Positions 10,348 through 20,561 of a stretch of 28,294 nt of DNA are shown piece after piece; within the stretch, counting starts at the first letter, position 1; every line of letters starts with the position of its first letter. The stretch covers positions 1 to 28,294 of the forward strand of contig MU616987.1 in NCBI GenBank assembly GCA_025201705.1, written 5' to 3'. The stretch comes from Dissophora ornata. Its lineage: Eukaryota; Mortierellomycota; Mortierellomycetes; Mortierellales; Mortierellaceae. The notes beneath the pieces are model-generated. The model had not been told where the DNA came from, ran no database searches, and was given only the letters and a program-made list of their open reading frames with translations. A program made the position numbers and the translations under genes.

Positions 10348-12090
10348 ATGCAGGTCTCGACACCAATACCGCACATCGATCAGGAAAGCAGCTGGGATTG
10401 CGGACTGGCATGTGTCGCCATGGTGGCCAATGCCTTGGGCGCACACCTCTCCTTGGCGGAAGTGACCATGCACTGCTCAGGTATATGGCTGCGCTTTGTG
10501 TTTTCGCCCAAGCCAAGCACCGCTATCAGTCTAGATTTTCACCCGCTCCATCCGCATGCCGTTCACCGCTCTCCTTCCTTGCTCTTATTCCCCTCTATCA
10601 TCTCACTGTCTCCACGCCAGCTGTGCACCTTTGAACTGGATACTGATTGGTCCGCGCATCTCGTTCTTTTCACTTGTGTCAAACAGTCGAATCCGTTTGG
10701 ACAATTGACTTGGTCTATCTCCTCCGAAAGCTCTCCAACGACCAAGTCAGCACACCGAGCCTCAAGAGCCCTCCGCTACTCATCCCTTCGTTATCACCGG
10801 GCCGTGATGAGGGCTGGGACTTTACCTATTATACGAGCACCATTGGCGCTGATACTGCCCATTCAAAAGAGAGATTTTACCGGAAGGTATGTCGGTCGTG
10901 CAACCAACCGACTTGTCGAACAATTCTTCGAACGCGCATTGTTTTTTGCGTCCCATCCATTTTCTTCCCTTTAGTTTCGTCGCCTTTCAATGATAGCTCG
11001 ATTTTCTCGTTACAACCCGAGGCAGCCATACTAACCCAACCCTCCATTTTTGCATCTATTTCCTTCTATCGTTGCCGACATGTAGTCCTTTGACGATGAT
11101 CAAAAGCGGGTGAATGCACTCTTTGAAAACGCGGAAGCAGCCAACATCAGGGTCATTGAATTGTAAGCGGTATTGGAGAAACGAGGGCAGATCATTGGAC
11201 GGGAACAATGCGAAAAAGGAGAAAAAAAAATGACGGTCGCGTGAGAGGATCGAGCTGGACATATGATCAACGCAACAGCTTTGCTGGCATGAAAATCGAT
11301 CTGACCATGCGCACTCTTTGGTAATTCTTACGCTTCTAGAACGCTTCCGCTGAGTGATTTCAAACGATTCCTGTATTGCGGAAATTATGGAATCATCGCG
11401 CTTGTAAATCAACGACTACTGAAGTGCCCACAATGCCTGGTAAGATATGCGAGACTGTGTAACACAGGTCTTTGGAGAGGGTTGATCGCTTCAATCTCAT
11501 ACGCACTGTTCACTGCTTGTAGGAGAAAACTGCATTCTGCAGTTGCTCAGCGGGAACTCTCGGATCGATAGTTCAACGGATGAAAGGATTCCGATATATC
11601 GGTAAGGAGCTGATCTAGCCTTTTTTTTTTTTACTGACATGAGACATGCAGTCACCAGCATGGTCTCTTCTTCATGCATTCTCACCTATGCCGCGCGTCG
11701 TCTTTCTGGATGTAGGACATTTCATTGTCTTGGTTGCCTATGACCCTACTGAGGATCGGTTTTACTATCGAGGTGAGTCCATTTTTTAAATGCTGCAAAC
11801 ATGAAACCATTCGATTCATAGGCTGAGATTTGGTCCACTTTTTCTAATACTTGTTGCTCATTTCGCCTTGATGGCTGGAATAGACCCGGCTGAAGCAGAC
11901 GATCTGTGCAGTATCTCGGCGGTAGATCTGGAGCGTGCTAGGAATTCGATTGGCACCGATCACGACTGGTACTTGTCCAACTTTGCTTTATCAATATCCG
12001 TCCATACAGATCCATGTCGATCCCATGCTTACGCAGTACTCTTGTTTTTTTTTTCTTTTGCTTGGCAGTATCGTGGTCAAAGTTGCCTAG
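10348..12090 (+). CDS. GUCD1: GUCD1-like protein (Guanylate_cyc_2 family, C39-peptidase-like fold)
   Basis: Eight exons: 10348-10480, 10687-10886, 11086-11162, 11340-11439, 11523-11601, 11716-11772, 11884-11968, 12069-12090 (250 aa). Family landmarks in order are WDCGLAC (16-22), SVWTIDLVYLL, ERFYRK, a Cys cluster CPQC...CSC, GHFIVLVAYDP (197-207), YYRDPAEADDLC and a short hydrophobic C-terminus. These match animal GUCD1 and the plant family described as a soluble guanylyl cyclase. The Cys (C18), His (H198) and Asp (D216) fall where papain-like C39 peptidases carry their triad, so a cysteine-protease-like active site is plausible. The biochemical role is unsettled. The last exon is only 22 nt and intron 1 (206 nt) is longer than the others. 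AATAAA occurs at 12277-12282 and 12317-12322. Confidence 0.85.
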
Positions 12091-12575
12091 ACAAGTACTA
12101 TCCAGGGAGTCGAATTGGATGCTCCTAAAAAACATACCCACCGATGGCCACCTGAATTGTACATAATACACGTCGTTTTTCAATAGCGCTCTGCCAACTT
12201 TGACAGGACAGAAGCGGTATCGACCACTCGCAAAGGCTACCATATACCACGCCACAAACGCTGAAAGCGCAAGCGAAATAAAGTGCTTCCTGGGATTGTT
12301 TGCATGCGCCCAGATAAATAAAGTTGCTGAGTTTTCTCTCCACTCACGCTGACTCTTTCTTTCGCTGGACAGTCACTTTGCGCGCCCTTTAACACAAACA
12401 AATCTGACTATAAAGAGGGCACATTTTTTTCTGCTTCTGAGGTTGGTTTTTTTTCTTTGGTTTAGCTTGGGTTTTCTTTTTCTCTTTTTGTTGGCTGGGT
12501 TTCTTTTTTTTTTTTTTCACCTCTTCACCTTCTCCTCTCCCGTTCCCCCTTCCTACAAGAACAAGCACATTCAAA
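12091..12575. other. Intergenic: GUCD1 3' end and GUA1 promoter/leader
   Basis: Two AATAAA signals (12277-12282, 12317-12322) probably end the GUCD1-like transcript. TGACTC near 12349 resembles half of a Gcn4-type site. From about 12424 to 12545 the + strand is almost pure pyrimidine with long T runs and some G, typical of a highly expressed fungal leader, and leads to ATTCAAAATGG at the GUA1 start. No TATA box was seen. Confidence 0.5.
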
Positions 12576-14402
12576 ATGGCTGACACTACGATTCAGGTCC
12601 ACGAGATGTTCGACACCATTCTCATTCTTGACTTTGGTTCGCAATACTCGCATCTGATCACTCGTCGCATTCGTGAGTTCGGCGTCTACTGCGAGCTCTT
12701 GCCATGCACCCAGAAGATCTCGGAGCTGTCCTGGAAGCCCACCGGTAAGTCATCCCCCCCCCCCATATCTCAGATTGCCACCGACATGCTCAACTGAACA
12801 ATAATAGCAGAGTGAAAATCCATACTCATATATATCCCACGCTCAATTGATACTTTTCTAGGTATCATTTTGTCCGGAAGCCCTTACTCCGTCTACGATC
12901 ACGATGCCCCTCGCGTTGACCCTGGCGTCTTTGACCTCGGTGTCCCCGTTCTTGGAATCTGCTACGGTCTCCAGGTAATAAGTGCGCCCAGCTCTGTAAA
13001 AGCTAGATCAGGACATTCAACACTGGAACTCTGATATTAATCGCTTTATTGTTGTATTTTTCTCATTCAGGAAATGTCCAACTACTTTGGAGGCAAGGTC
13101 GATCCCTGCGACCACCGCGAGTACGGACCTGCAACCCTCACCATCCTCCCCGCTGCCGCAGCTGATGCCCAGTCCTCCATGTTGTTCGAGGAGTTGACCA
13201 ACGAGTCTCAGGTCTGGATGTCTCACGGTGATCAGGTCACTGCTATCCCCAGCGGCTTCCGTGTCATTGCCACCACGACCACTGCCCCCTTTGCCGCTAT
13301 CCGCCATGACGAGAAGCCTCTGTTCGGTATCCAGTTCCACCCCGAGGTCACTCACTCTGTTGACGGAAAGCAGATCCTCAAGAACTTTGTCATCAAAGTC
13401 TGCAAGGCTGAGCAAAAGTGGACCATGTCCGAGTTCATTGGAAAGGAAATTGAGCGCATCCGCGCTATTGTCGGAGAGAAGGGACAGGTCATTGGTGCTG
13501 TCAGCGGTGGTGTCGACTCTTCTGTCGCTGCCAAGCTGATGCACATGGCCATCGGTGATCGTTTCCACGGAGTCTTGGTCGACAACGGAGTGATGCGTCA
13601 CAACGAGTGTGAGCAGGCCAAGAAGATGTTGGTTGACAAGATGGGCATCAACTTGAAGATCGCTGATGCCTCAGAGCGCTTCCTGGCCAACCTTGCTGGA
13701 AAGACTGACCCCGAGCAGAAGCGTAAGGTCATCGGCAACACCTTCATCGATGTCTTTGAGGAGGAGGCCCAGGCCATCGACGAGGCTTGCGCTGCCTCCG
13801 GTGCTCCCCCAGTTGAGTACTTGCTCCAGGGAACCCTTTACCCCGATGTCATCGAGTCCATCTCCTTCAAGGGACCCAGTGCCACTATCAAGACTCACCA
13901 CAATGTCGGTGGTTTGAAGGAGAACATGAAGTTGAAGCTCATCGAGCCCCTCAGGGAGCTGTTCAAGGATGAGGTCCGTGAGTTGGGAAGGCTCTTGGGA
14001 ATGGACGATGATCTCGTCTGGCGCCACCCCTTCCCCGGTCCCGGTATTGCTATCCGTATCCTTGGTGAGGTCACCAAGGAGCAGGTCGCTATTGCCCGCA
14101 AGGCCGATTACATTTACATCGAGGAGATCAAGAAGGCTGGTCTTTACCGCCAGATCGCTCAGGCTTACGCTGCATTGTTGCCTGTGAAGGCCGTCGGTGT
14201 GAAGGGAGACAAGCGCACGTACGAGCAGATGATCTGCTTGCGTGCCGTCGAGACCTCTGACTTTATGACCGCAGATTGGTTCCCGTTCCCCTACGATGTG
14301 TTGAAGAAGATCTCTTCGCGTATCTGTAACGAAGTCGAGGGCGTCAACCGTGTTGTGTACGACGTCTCGTCCAAGCCCCCAGCTACCATCGAGCTCGAAT
14401 AG
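12576..14402 (+). CDS. GUA1: GMP synthase (glutamine-hydrolysing)
   Basis: Exons 12576-12744, 12862-12974 and 13071-14402 give 537 aa, close to yeast Gua1 (about 525). The enzyme converts XMP, ATP and glutamine to GMP in de novo purine synthesis. The N-terminal class I glutamine amidotransferase domain carries the nucleophile in GICYGLQ (C90) and its His/Glu partners in FHPEVTHS (H184, E186). The ATP-pyrophosphatase P-loop is SGGVDSS (239-245). The C-terminal dimerisation/XMP-binding part has [13 protein letters not shown] and RTYEQM, ending in ATIELE. Codon use is strongly biased towards C- or G-ending codons in exon 3, unlike RAD51D or MLH1, suggesting high expression. The start sits in a good context (AAAATGGC). 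Both introns begin GTAA and are phase-consistent. Confidence 0.97.
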
Positions 14403-14961
14403 ACGACAATAGAGCTTTTGCGTTTTATATAATAGCCCCAAATGCAACGGACTTTTTACCCGTTGCCTAACATCCTCATGCATGCGCACATATTCACATT
14501 TCCATAGATCATCATTCATCCTCATAAATCGCTATTTAGTTTTCTAAATGTCTCCCAGAAAGGGGCGTGTTTTAGTTAATGACTTGCTGAGGGATTTTTA
14601 TATTTATCTGTCAAATGCTGTGTTTTTATTCAGCTCCACCCATAAGTCGCTAGTTTAACAACTAATGATTGGATTGTGTGGCAGCAACGTGTTGACTATA
14701 ATAGGTTAACAGTGGTAATGAAAGCACAGCTCAATCCAAGACGTCTGCTGCTGGAATCAGTATCCGTGGACCGGAAGCGATGACAGTGACAGTATAAGGA
14801 CGGTCCGAGCGCTGTCAATGATATTTGATCTAATGAGTGTGAGACTCGGGGGCTGAGCAGGCACAGTAATAGCAGCATGGACAAGGAAATTGTATGCTCT
14901 GCGTAAGAAAAAGTGTTTTTTATGATGCTGATAAATGGCTAATATTCTACAGGTTTGGTTT
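14403..14961. other. Intergenic between convergent GUA1 and FKBP genes
   Basis: 559 bp with no supported gene. AT-rich stretches occur at 14420-14440 and 14575-14630, including TTTATT (AATAAA on the minus strand) near 14625. The middle part (14690-14880) is less AT-rich and holds no open frame of substance. A weak box C/D-like pattern there was not accepted. Confidence 0.45.
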
Positions 14962-15872
14962 TTAGTCCAATGAGACCAACTCGACATCGAAGATGAGGCG
15001 GGTATTGGGGGGGATAGGGATCTTGGCTTCGGGAAGACCCTTCTTGCCATAGGCATGCTCAGCCTCGACCGTGATCTTGGCCTTCTCGCCGCGGGACATG
15101 CTCAACATAGCCTCGTCCCAACCGGGGATGACACGGGCAGCTCCGACCCTGAAGCGCAAGGGGTTGCTCTTCTTCTTTGTGTTGTCGTTCGTATCGAAGA
15201 TGGTGCCGTCCTCAAAGTAGCCTGTGTAGAAGACAGCGACATTGCTGCCCTTCTTGGGGTATCCGAGCTTGTCACCCTTCTTGAGGACGGTCTTTGTGAA
15301 TTTAGGGGGACCGACTTCAGCGACAACCTCCTTCTTTTCGGCAACAGGGCCGGCGCTCTTGGCAGCCAAGATGTCCTCCTCCGAGGGCTCATCTGCGCCA
15401 CGGAAAGCCTGGCGGGCGAAAAGAGAGTTGTATGACTCGAGGAGAGAGTCCTTCTTGGCTAATTCGACAAAAATAGGGAGGTAAAAAGAGTGGATATCAG
15501 AATAGTGGCGCGCATTATTTTTGTTCACAAGTTGATCCTGTCGTGGTTCATGGTTTCCCAATATTAAATGCCTCAGGGCAGTGATTACCCCCCCTCAGAT
15601 AACAGGCTAGACAACCAACTGAGGGATACCGCACACCACGAGAGCGCAAAGGGTGGTCGTCCCCCCTGGAAGAGGGAGCAATGAAACAAATATAAAAAAA
15701 GAAAGAACGAGAACATACCGTTCTTGACAACGGTGACCAACTTTCCAGTCAGCTTGTGCTCGACCAAAAAGTCGTGGGTGGCATTGACGTGGAGGAATGT
15801 GACAATGTCCTTTTTGCTGACAGCATCCGACAGGAGCTGCTCGCTGGTCCAGTCTTGAGTAGGGGTGGCCAT
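14962..15872 (-). CDS. FKBP3: FKBP25/FKBP3-like peptidyl-prolyl cis-trans isomerase
   Basis: Two exons, 15872-15719 and 15458-14962, give 216 aa, close to human FKBP3 (224). The N-terminal part (WTSEQLLSDAVSKKDIVTFL ... FLVEHKLTG ... KKDSLLESYNSLF) matches the basic tilted helix bundle specific to FKBP25. The C-terminal FKBP domain starts near PPKFTKTVLKKGDK (102-115) and keeps the usual ligand-pocket residues: Y129, F139, D140, V161-I162, W165, Y188 (AYGKKG) and F208. FKBP25 proteins are nuclear, bind nucleic acid and chromatin partners, and isomerise X-Pro bonds; nuclear action here is inferred. The single intron is 260 nt, long for this window, and its 3' part is open in frame with exon 2, so an intron-internal ATG (15561) could mislead gene callers. 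The join KNG/AKKDSLL matches the family. Confidence 0.92.
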
Positions 15873-16360
15873 TTGATGTGATAAGGGGTGTCGAAGGGGC
15901 TAAAGGGGGAGGGTGGAGGTGTAGAGGAGTGAAGGACTTTCATAAAAAAAAAAGCAGCCCTTTAAAGACAAACGATAATAGTGACTGTTTAAAGGAAGGC
16001 GAAGGACCAAAAAAAAAAAAAAAGAGGAAAGGTGCATTCAATATTAGCGCATGTTGGTTATCCTGAGGTCCTTCGAGATCGCGGATGTATACACTAGTTA
16101 TACTCCACAATAATCCAGACTACACCATTGCGATCGCCACCAATTCCTCTGCTCCCCGCTGATATCCGACGCCCGGAAGCTGTCAGGCACAGCGTTTGCG
16201 GTTTGACAGTTGTTGGCGCCACCGAAATAAAGTTTCCTTCAAAAAAAAAAATTGTCCCAAAAATTACCTTGCGCTTGAATGCATTCACTCGTTTGAATCT
16301 TTTCTCCATTCGCAATCAGGAACCAAACAGGAACCAACAAGCGAGCCAAAAGGAAGCAGA
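15873..16360. promoter_or_regulatory. Bidirectional promoter region, FKBP25-like / METTL2-like
   Basis: The FKBP gene (minus) and the methyltransferase gene (plus) diverge across 488 bp. The region has two poly-A runs (15945-15953, 16010-16023) and a third near 16242-16251, all equivalent to poly-T on the minus strand. No clear TATA box or known operator was found, and no credible coding frame. Confidence 0.4.
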
Positions 16361-17890
16361 ATGTCAGTTGTCAACGAAAAGAAGCGCAAGTCGAGTTCTA
16401 GGGACGTAAACGCTCCCGCAAGTACACCCTTTGGTGGCCGTATCCTCGAAGACGAGTCCGCGGTTTTTGAGCAGAACGCTTGGTATGAACGAACCCCCCT
16501 CCCCTCTGTCCTGCCCATTGAACTGCCAACCTCCTGCTTAAAGTCTCCACAACACCGCGGAGAGGATCTTCATATTCCAATATCATGCCTCAGAATACTG
16601 AATCGCACACTCAATTGACCCATTTCACCCTACAATTTTTTACTTTAATTACAGGGATCATGCAGCTTGGGGTGAGGAACAGGAGCAACATGCTCGAGAC
16701 CAGATCGCACGCCAGAGCAAGGATCCCGTCCCCGAGGAACTTGTGGAATCATACCATTCGGAAGCAGCGGAGTACTGGAACAAGTTCTATGCAAAGAATG
16801 AGAACAAGTTCTTCAAGGATCGACACTGGCTCCGGATCGAGTTTCCTGAACTCTTTGAAATGATTGAAGCAGATGTAAGGATCATACCTCTTTCCTCCCC
16901 ACAGAAATTTGCATCAGACGAAGTCTCCTGGGACCGATTTTTCAAGCTGTTGAGAGTTTTGTGCTTAACACTGGTCTGATCTCTCTCTCCTTTTTTTTTT
17001 CTTGTCTGTGTAGGCTGGAGAGAAGAACGTCATGGAGATCGGATGTGGCGCAGGCAATACCATGTTCCCTATGCTGATCGAAAGCAAAAACCCAAAGTTG
17101 TTCGTCTACGCCTGCGATTTCTCGTCCACGGCGGTGGATGTGGTTAAGAACAACGTGGAGTATGATCCCAAGAGAGGAAAGGCCTTTGTGTGGGATCTGG
17201 CAGGCGATGACATCCCACCAGAGGTTGAGCCAGAATCCATGGACGTGTTGGTTTTGATCTTTGTGCTCTCTGCATTGCATCCCGACAGATGGGAACAGGC
17301 CATGAACAATCTTTACAAGGTAAAATTCAAGTGTAAAATGAAAACAGGGATCCCGACAATCGGTTGTACAGATAAAAGAACCCATGATCTGATGAGTCTA
17401 TTTTTGTCCCGAAAAAAAAAACTAGCTACTTAAACCAGGAGGATTGATCGTCTTCCGGGACTATGGTCGTTACGATATGGCCCAGTTGCGATTCAAAAAG
17501 AATCGCCTCCTCTCTGACAATTTCTACGTCCGTGGCGACGGTACACGCGTCTACTTTTTTGACTCTGATGAGATTGTCAAGCTTTTTGGATCAAAGTTCA
17601 CGATCGAGCAGAATGCAGTCGACCGCAGACTGATCGTCAATCGCTTGCGCAAGGTCAAGATGTACAGAGTTTGGCTGCAGGGCAAGTTTAGAAAGCCTTT
17701 AACAGGAGAGGCGCCGGGTGCTCCCTCAGCCACGACGGTGACGACGAGTGGCGAGTCTACAGAGTCAAAGGAAACTACCACGACAGGAGATGCTGTTATT
17801 CCGGTGGACAACTCGCTTTCATTAGATACCCCTTCAGATTCACCGGCACAGTCAGGGGCAGCTACGCCCGCTTTGGAACCCACTAGTTGA
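16361..17890 (+). CDS. TRM140: METTL2/Trm140-like tRNA (cytosine-3) methyltransferase
   Basis: Four exons, 16361-16482, 16655-16874, 17014-17319 and 17426-17890, give 370 aa. The N-terminal FGGRIL...[17 protein letters not shown] and the EYWNKFY...FFKDRHWL block are signatures of the METTL2/6/8-Abp140 family. The SAM motif is [10 protein letters not shown] (120-129), followed by [29 protein letters not shown] and [39 protein letters not shown] is also family-typical. These enzymes make 3-methylcytidine at position 32 of Thr/Ser/Arg tRNAs. The order of helix-rich N-terminus then methyltransferase domain suits a METTL2-type cytosolic enzyme; there is no actin-binding extension like that of yeast Abp140. 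The last 60 residues are Ser/Thr/Ala-rich and probably disordered. An AATAAA occurs near 17917. Confidence 0.88.
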
Positions 17891-18162
17891 TTGACTAATG
17901 TTACTTTCACGGAAAAATAAATACATCAAATAAACAAGGATCACTATTACGCGTTTGACTATTGTGTCTCTATGATGCTTTTGCTCACTAGGCGCGATAC
18001 ACCATTCTGTCATTTTCTACAAAGATTATTTTCCCGGTACACGAAGGTCCCAAGCGGTATTCATACTACTTAATCCTTTTTTTTGAAAGTCATTGAGGTT
18101 CTTTTCATTGGTATTTTTTATTACTGATTTCGTTGATATTATTATTCATTCTTTGTTTAATT
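17891..18162. terminator. Shared 3' region of convergent METTL2-like and BAG genes
   Basis: 272 bp between opposing stop codons. AATAAA near 17917 serves the + strand gene; TTTATT at about 18117-18122 (AATAAA on the minus strand) lies about 45 nt past the BAG stop. The rest is AT-rich with no gene. Confidence 0.5.
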
Positions 18163-20319
18163 TCACAGGACCATCTCAAAGTCATGGTCCTCAGGCTGAG
18201 AATGTGCAAGGTCCAAAGCGGCGTCGACGATCAGATCAAGTGGATCGACTTTCTTTGATGACTCTGAAACGGGAGCATCACCATGCTCTTCCTCCTCGGG
18301 AGCAGGTGAATCCTCAGTGGGAGAAGATTCCGTGTCGGTAGTAGAGTCATCGAGTTCAGGGACGGCTTCAACTGCAGTTTGAGATTCAACCTGAGCTTCG
18401 ACTTGGACTTGTTCTGCCTCAACCTCAGGCTCAGTTTCCATAGGCTCAGGACCAGACTCTTGTGTCTCCTCCTCGACTGCCGCAGACTCGATAGGACCTT
18501 CTTGGGCGGATTCGGGTGCAGAAGATTCGGAAGACTCTACCACAATTTCCTCGGCCTTGTCTTCATCAGCGGCGGCGTCAGCGTCGGCAGAGGTGTCAGG
18601 AAGGGACTCGACATCCGAGACAGCGAGTGTGTAAAAGTCACTAGCTTCACCGGTTTCGACAGCTTCGGACTCGGACTCAGACTCGGACTCGGACTCGGAC
18701 TCAGACTCGGAATTAGATTCAACCTCGACAGACTTTGTAGCAACCTTCTTGCCATTCAAAGTCTCTCGGGCCTTGAACTCGTCGGCAAGATCAAGCAAAC
18801 TCTGGCTCTTCTTGATCAGCTGCTTGCGGTGCTTGCGGACCGAGGCGTCGCCATCGCTCTGGACAGAGTCGAGCCTGAGCATAGTCTTTGTCAGGTTCTC
18901 CTCCGTCAACAGGACTTGCTTCTTGTTCTCGACGGTGCCAGCCAGGATCTGGTCCAGCTCGCGGGTAAGGTCGTCGAGGATCGAGTCGATGTGGTTGAGC
19001 TCAGAGTGCTTCTCTTCAATGGGATTCTGCTTCTCCTCTTCTTGCTTCTGGCGAGTCTGACGCTGCTTCAAGATGTCAGCAGCGAGAATTTCGGGCGAGG
19101 GTTGAGTCGATGAGGAAGCAACTGCGTTGGCCTCAGCCGCCTTTCGGGAAGTGGAGGCAACAGCAGGCTCGATCTGGACACCGAGAGCGGCTTCGATCAT
19201 GGACTTGATATCAGGATAGGTCAAGAAATACTCGCCGATGAGATCCTCATCATCCTCGGTGGCAGACTTGGACTCGGCTGCGGGAGTCTCCTCCACCTTC
19301 CTGGATTTCTGCGCCACAGCTTCCTTTCTGGCCTTCAGGGCTTCAGCTTCCTTCTTGGCCTTCAGGGCTTCAGCCTCCTTCTTGGCCTTCAAGGCTTCAG
19401 CTTCCTTTTGATTATGCTGTTCTTGTTGACGGCGCTTGCAAGGGTACTGAAGCTCTTGAGACTGCTGGCGCTTGAGGTGAGCGTGAGGGAAAAAGAGGGC
19501 ATTCAATAGCTGGCTCAAAGCATCTTGCTCACTCTCTTCCTCGTCATTCTCCCCCTCAGAAGAGAAGGCTGCAGCAGCTTGAATGGCGATCTGCTGCCTC
19601 TTCTTGGCTTCCTCGATGGCCTTGGCCTTGGCAACTTGCTCTTGACGTTTCTGTTCTTCGATTTGCTGCTGCTGAAGGTGCTCCACGAAGAGTTGCTGGA
19701 AAGTAACTTGCTGTCGACGGCGTTCATGTTGCTCTCGGATTTGATGCTGTTGCTGTTGTTTCTTGTATTGGCGGATGGCTTCCTGTTCAGCCTCGTACTT
19801 GGCTTGAGCGATAGCTTGAGCCTGGGCGCGGCGACGGCGGGAAAGGAGCTCCTCCTCGATCAATCGCTGGCGGCGCTGCTCGACCAGCTGCTGTTGATGC
19901 TGTTGTTCCAGAAACTGTTGTTGGCGGTGATACTGGTGGCGTGCAATCTTTTGCTGACGCTTGCGCTCGAGAGCAGCGAGGAGGAGCTGTTCCTCCTCGT
20001 CAGGCGAGTCATCCTCTTCAGCAGAGTCGAAGAACGCGGTGTTGGCGGAGGTGTAGGGATTGAACGCGAGGGGGGTGGAGTAACTGGAGTAAGGAGACTG
20101 GGTGGGGTAGTGCTGGCGACGAGTAGGGGCCGAGGATGTAGGGTGGCCGAAAAGAGCGTACATGACTGGAAGTGTTTGTTGTTTGGGTTGGATGACTGTT
20201 GCGTTTGTTATGATGGAGGGAATGTGGAAGGGAGTAGGAGTGCGAAAAGGGCTTTTTAAGTGTTTGTGTTGCTGTGGTTGCGGTTGTAGTTGTGCTTGCG
20301 TTTGTACGCTTTTGTTCAA
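18163..20319 (-). CDS. BAG-domain protein with Gln/Glu-rich coiled coil (predicted Hsp70 co-chaperone)
   Basis: A single open frame of 718 aa without introns. A BAG domain is recognisable at about 436-515: HSELNHIDSILDDLTREL, then LLTEENLTKTMLRLDSVQSD, then RKHRKQLIKKSQSLLDLADE, the three-helix layout that binds the Hsp70 nucleotide-binding domain and promotes ADP release. Before it lies a very long charged coiled coil rich in Gln, Glu and Arg (about 110-250) with a nine-residue tandem repeat EAEALKAKK. After it come a (Ser-Glu) run and an acidic tail of about 200 residues ending DHDFEMVL. The first 52 residues are low-complexity; a second in-frame ATG (20163, MYALFGHP) could be the true start. 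A TATA box and a perfect heat-shock element lie upstream, which suits a stress-induced co-chaperone. A TTTATT near 18120 provides a minus-strand AATAAA. The role is inferred from the BAG domain; I do not know the exact orthologue. Confidence 0.8.
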   Translation of the reverse strand: MNKSVQTQAQLQPQPQQHKHLKSPFRTPTPFHIPSIITNATVIQPKQQTLPVMYALFGHPTSSAPTRRQHYPTQSPYSSYSTPLAFNPYTSANTAFFDSAEEDDSPDEEEQLLLAALERKRQQKIARHQYHRQQQFLEQQHQQQLVEQRRQRLIEEELLSRRRRAQAQAIAQAKYEAEQEAIRQYKKQQQQHQIREQHERRRQQVTFQQLFVEHLQQQQIEEQKRQEQVAKAKAIEEAKKRQQIAIQAAAAFSSEGENDEEESEQDALSQLLNALFFPHAHLKRQQSQELQYPCKRRQQEQHNQKEAEALKAKKEAEALKAKKEAEALKARKEAVAQKSRKVEETPAAESKSATEDDEDLIGEYFLTYPDIKSMIEAALGVQIEPAVASTSRKAAEANAVASSSTQPSPEILAADILKQRQTRQKQEEEKQNPIEEKHSELNHIDSILDDLTRELDQILAGTVENKKQVLLTEENLTKTMLRLDSVQSDGDASVRKHRKQLIKKSQSLLDLADEFKARETLNGKKVATKSVEVESNSESESESESESESESEAVETGEASDFYTLAVSDVESLPDTSADADAAADEDKAEEIVVESSESSAPESAQEGPIESAAVEEETQESGPEPMETEPEVEAEQVQVEAQVESQTAVEAVPELDDSTTDTESSPTEDSPAPEEEEHGDAPVSESSKKVDPLDLIVDAALDLAHSQPEDHDFEMVL
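18663..18711 (-). repeat. Hexanucleotide-like run encoding (Ser-Glu)n
   Basis: On the + strand GACTCG/GACTCA repeats follow each other; read on the minus strand they give alternating Ser and Glu (SESESESESE...) inside the BAG protein, just after the BAG domain. Acidic SE runs are common casein kinase 2 targets; that is inference. Confidence 0.7.
19310..19406 (-). repeat. 27-bp tandem repeat, about 3.5 copies, in the BAG coding region
   Basis: GGCCTTCAGGG/AAGG recurs at 19330, 19357 and 19384, a 27-bp period. It encodes three copies of the nine-residue unit EAEALKAKK plus a degenerate fourth (EAVAQKSRK). Because the period is a multiple of three, copy number can vary without breaking the frame. 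Confidence 0.75.
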
Positions 20320-20359
20320 TTTGATGCTGATGGATGGTTGAGGGTGTGAGATCGCGTCT

Positions 20360-20366
20360 TTTTATA
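20360..20366 (-). promoter_or_regulatory. TATA box of the BAG gene
   Basis: TATAAAA on the minus strand, 41-47 nt before the first ATG of the BAG frame. Initiation about 30 nt downstream would leave a leader of only 10-15 nt before that ATG, so scanning past it to the ATG at 20163 is plausible. Confidence 0.55.
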
Positions 20367-20546
20367 ATGTTTTTCGAGTGTGTGATTACGCGCGCGAAAT
20401 GAACGGGCCGAGAGCCTACCCGAATTTGTCAGTGCGTTCCAGTGGGTTCCGCCAGACGACACAGATTAGAAATTCCTCTCTTGCTGCGAAATGACTTCAT
20501 TTGTCATTTTGCCAAATCTGTATACGCACGCTATCGCAGCACCTCC

Positions 20547-20561
20547 CGAATATTCTAGAAA
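20547..20561. promoter_or_regulatory. Perfect three-unit heat-shock element
   Basis: CGAATATTCTAGAAA contains nGAAn, nTTCn and nGAAn in perfect alternating 5-bp units, the binding site for one Hsf1 trimer. It is about 230 bp upstream of the BAG start and 270 bp upstream of MED10. Assignment to BAG follows from its predicted Hsp70 co-chaperone role and is inference. Confidence 0.7.

Noticed and set aside
13671..14525. 284-codon open frame antisense to GUA1 (and a 194-codon one at 13017-13601)
   Set aside because: These are mirror frames caused by the strong C/G third-position bias of GUA1 exon 3. Their translations are rich in Leu, Asp and Val with no motif, and the + strand encodes an intact enzyme.
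14770..14865. Box C/D snoRNA-like pattern (GATGACA ... CTGA)
   Set aside because: There is no pairing terminal stem, the box C is imperfect, and boxes C' and D' are unclear. Such short patterns occur by chance.
15459..15718. Coding reading of the FKBP intron from an internal ATG at 15561
   Set aside because: Although open and in frame with exon 2, this version replaces the conserved N-terminal helix bundle of FKBP25 with unrelated residues. Splicing restores the family sequence.
18379..20259. Two 244-codon + strand frames (18379-19113, 19525-20259)
   Set aside because: They are the complement of the Glu/Gln/Lys-rich BAG coding sequence, which yields Leu-rich antisense frames. They have no start context or domain.
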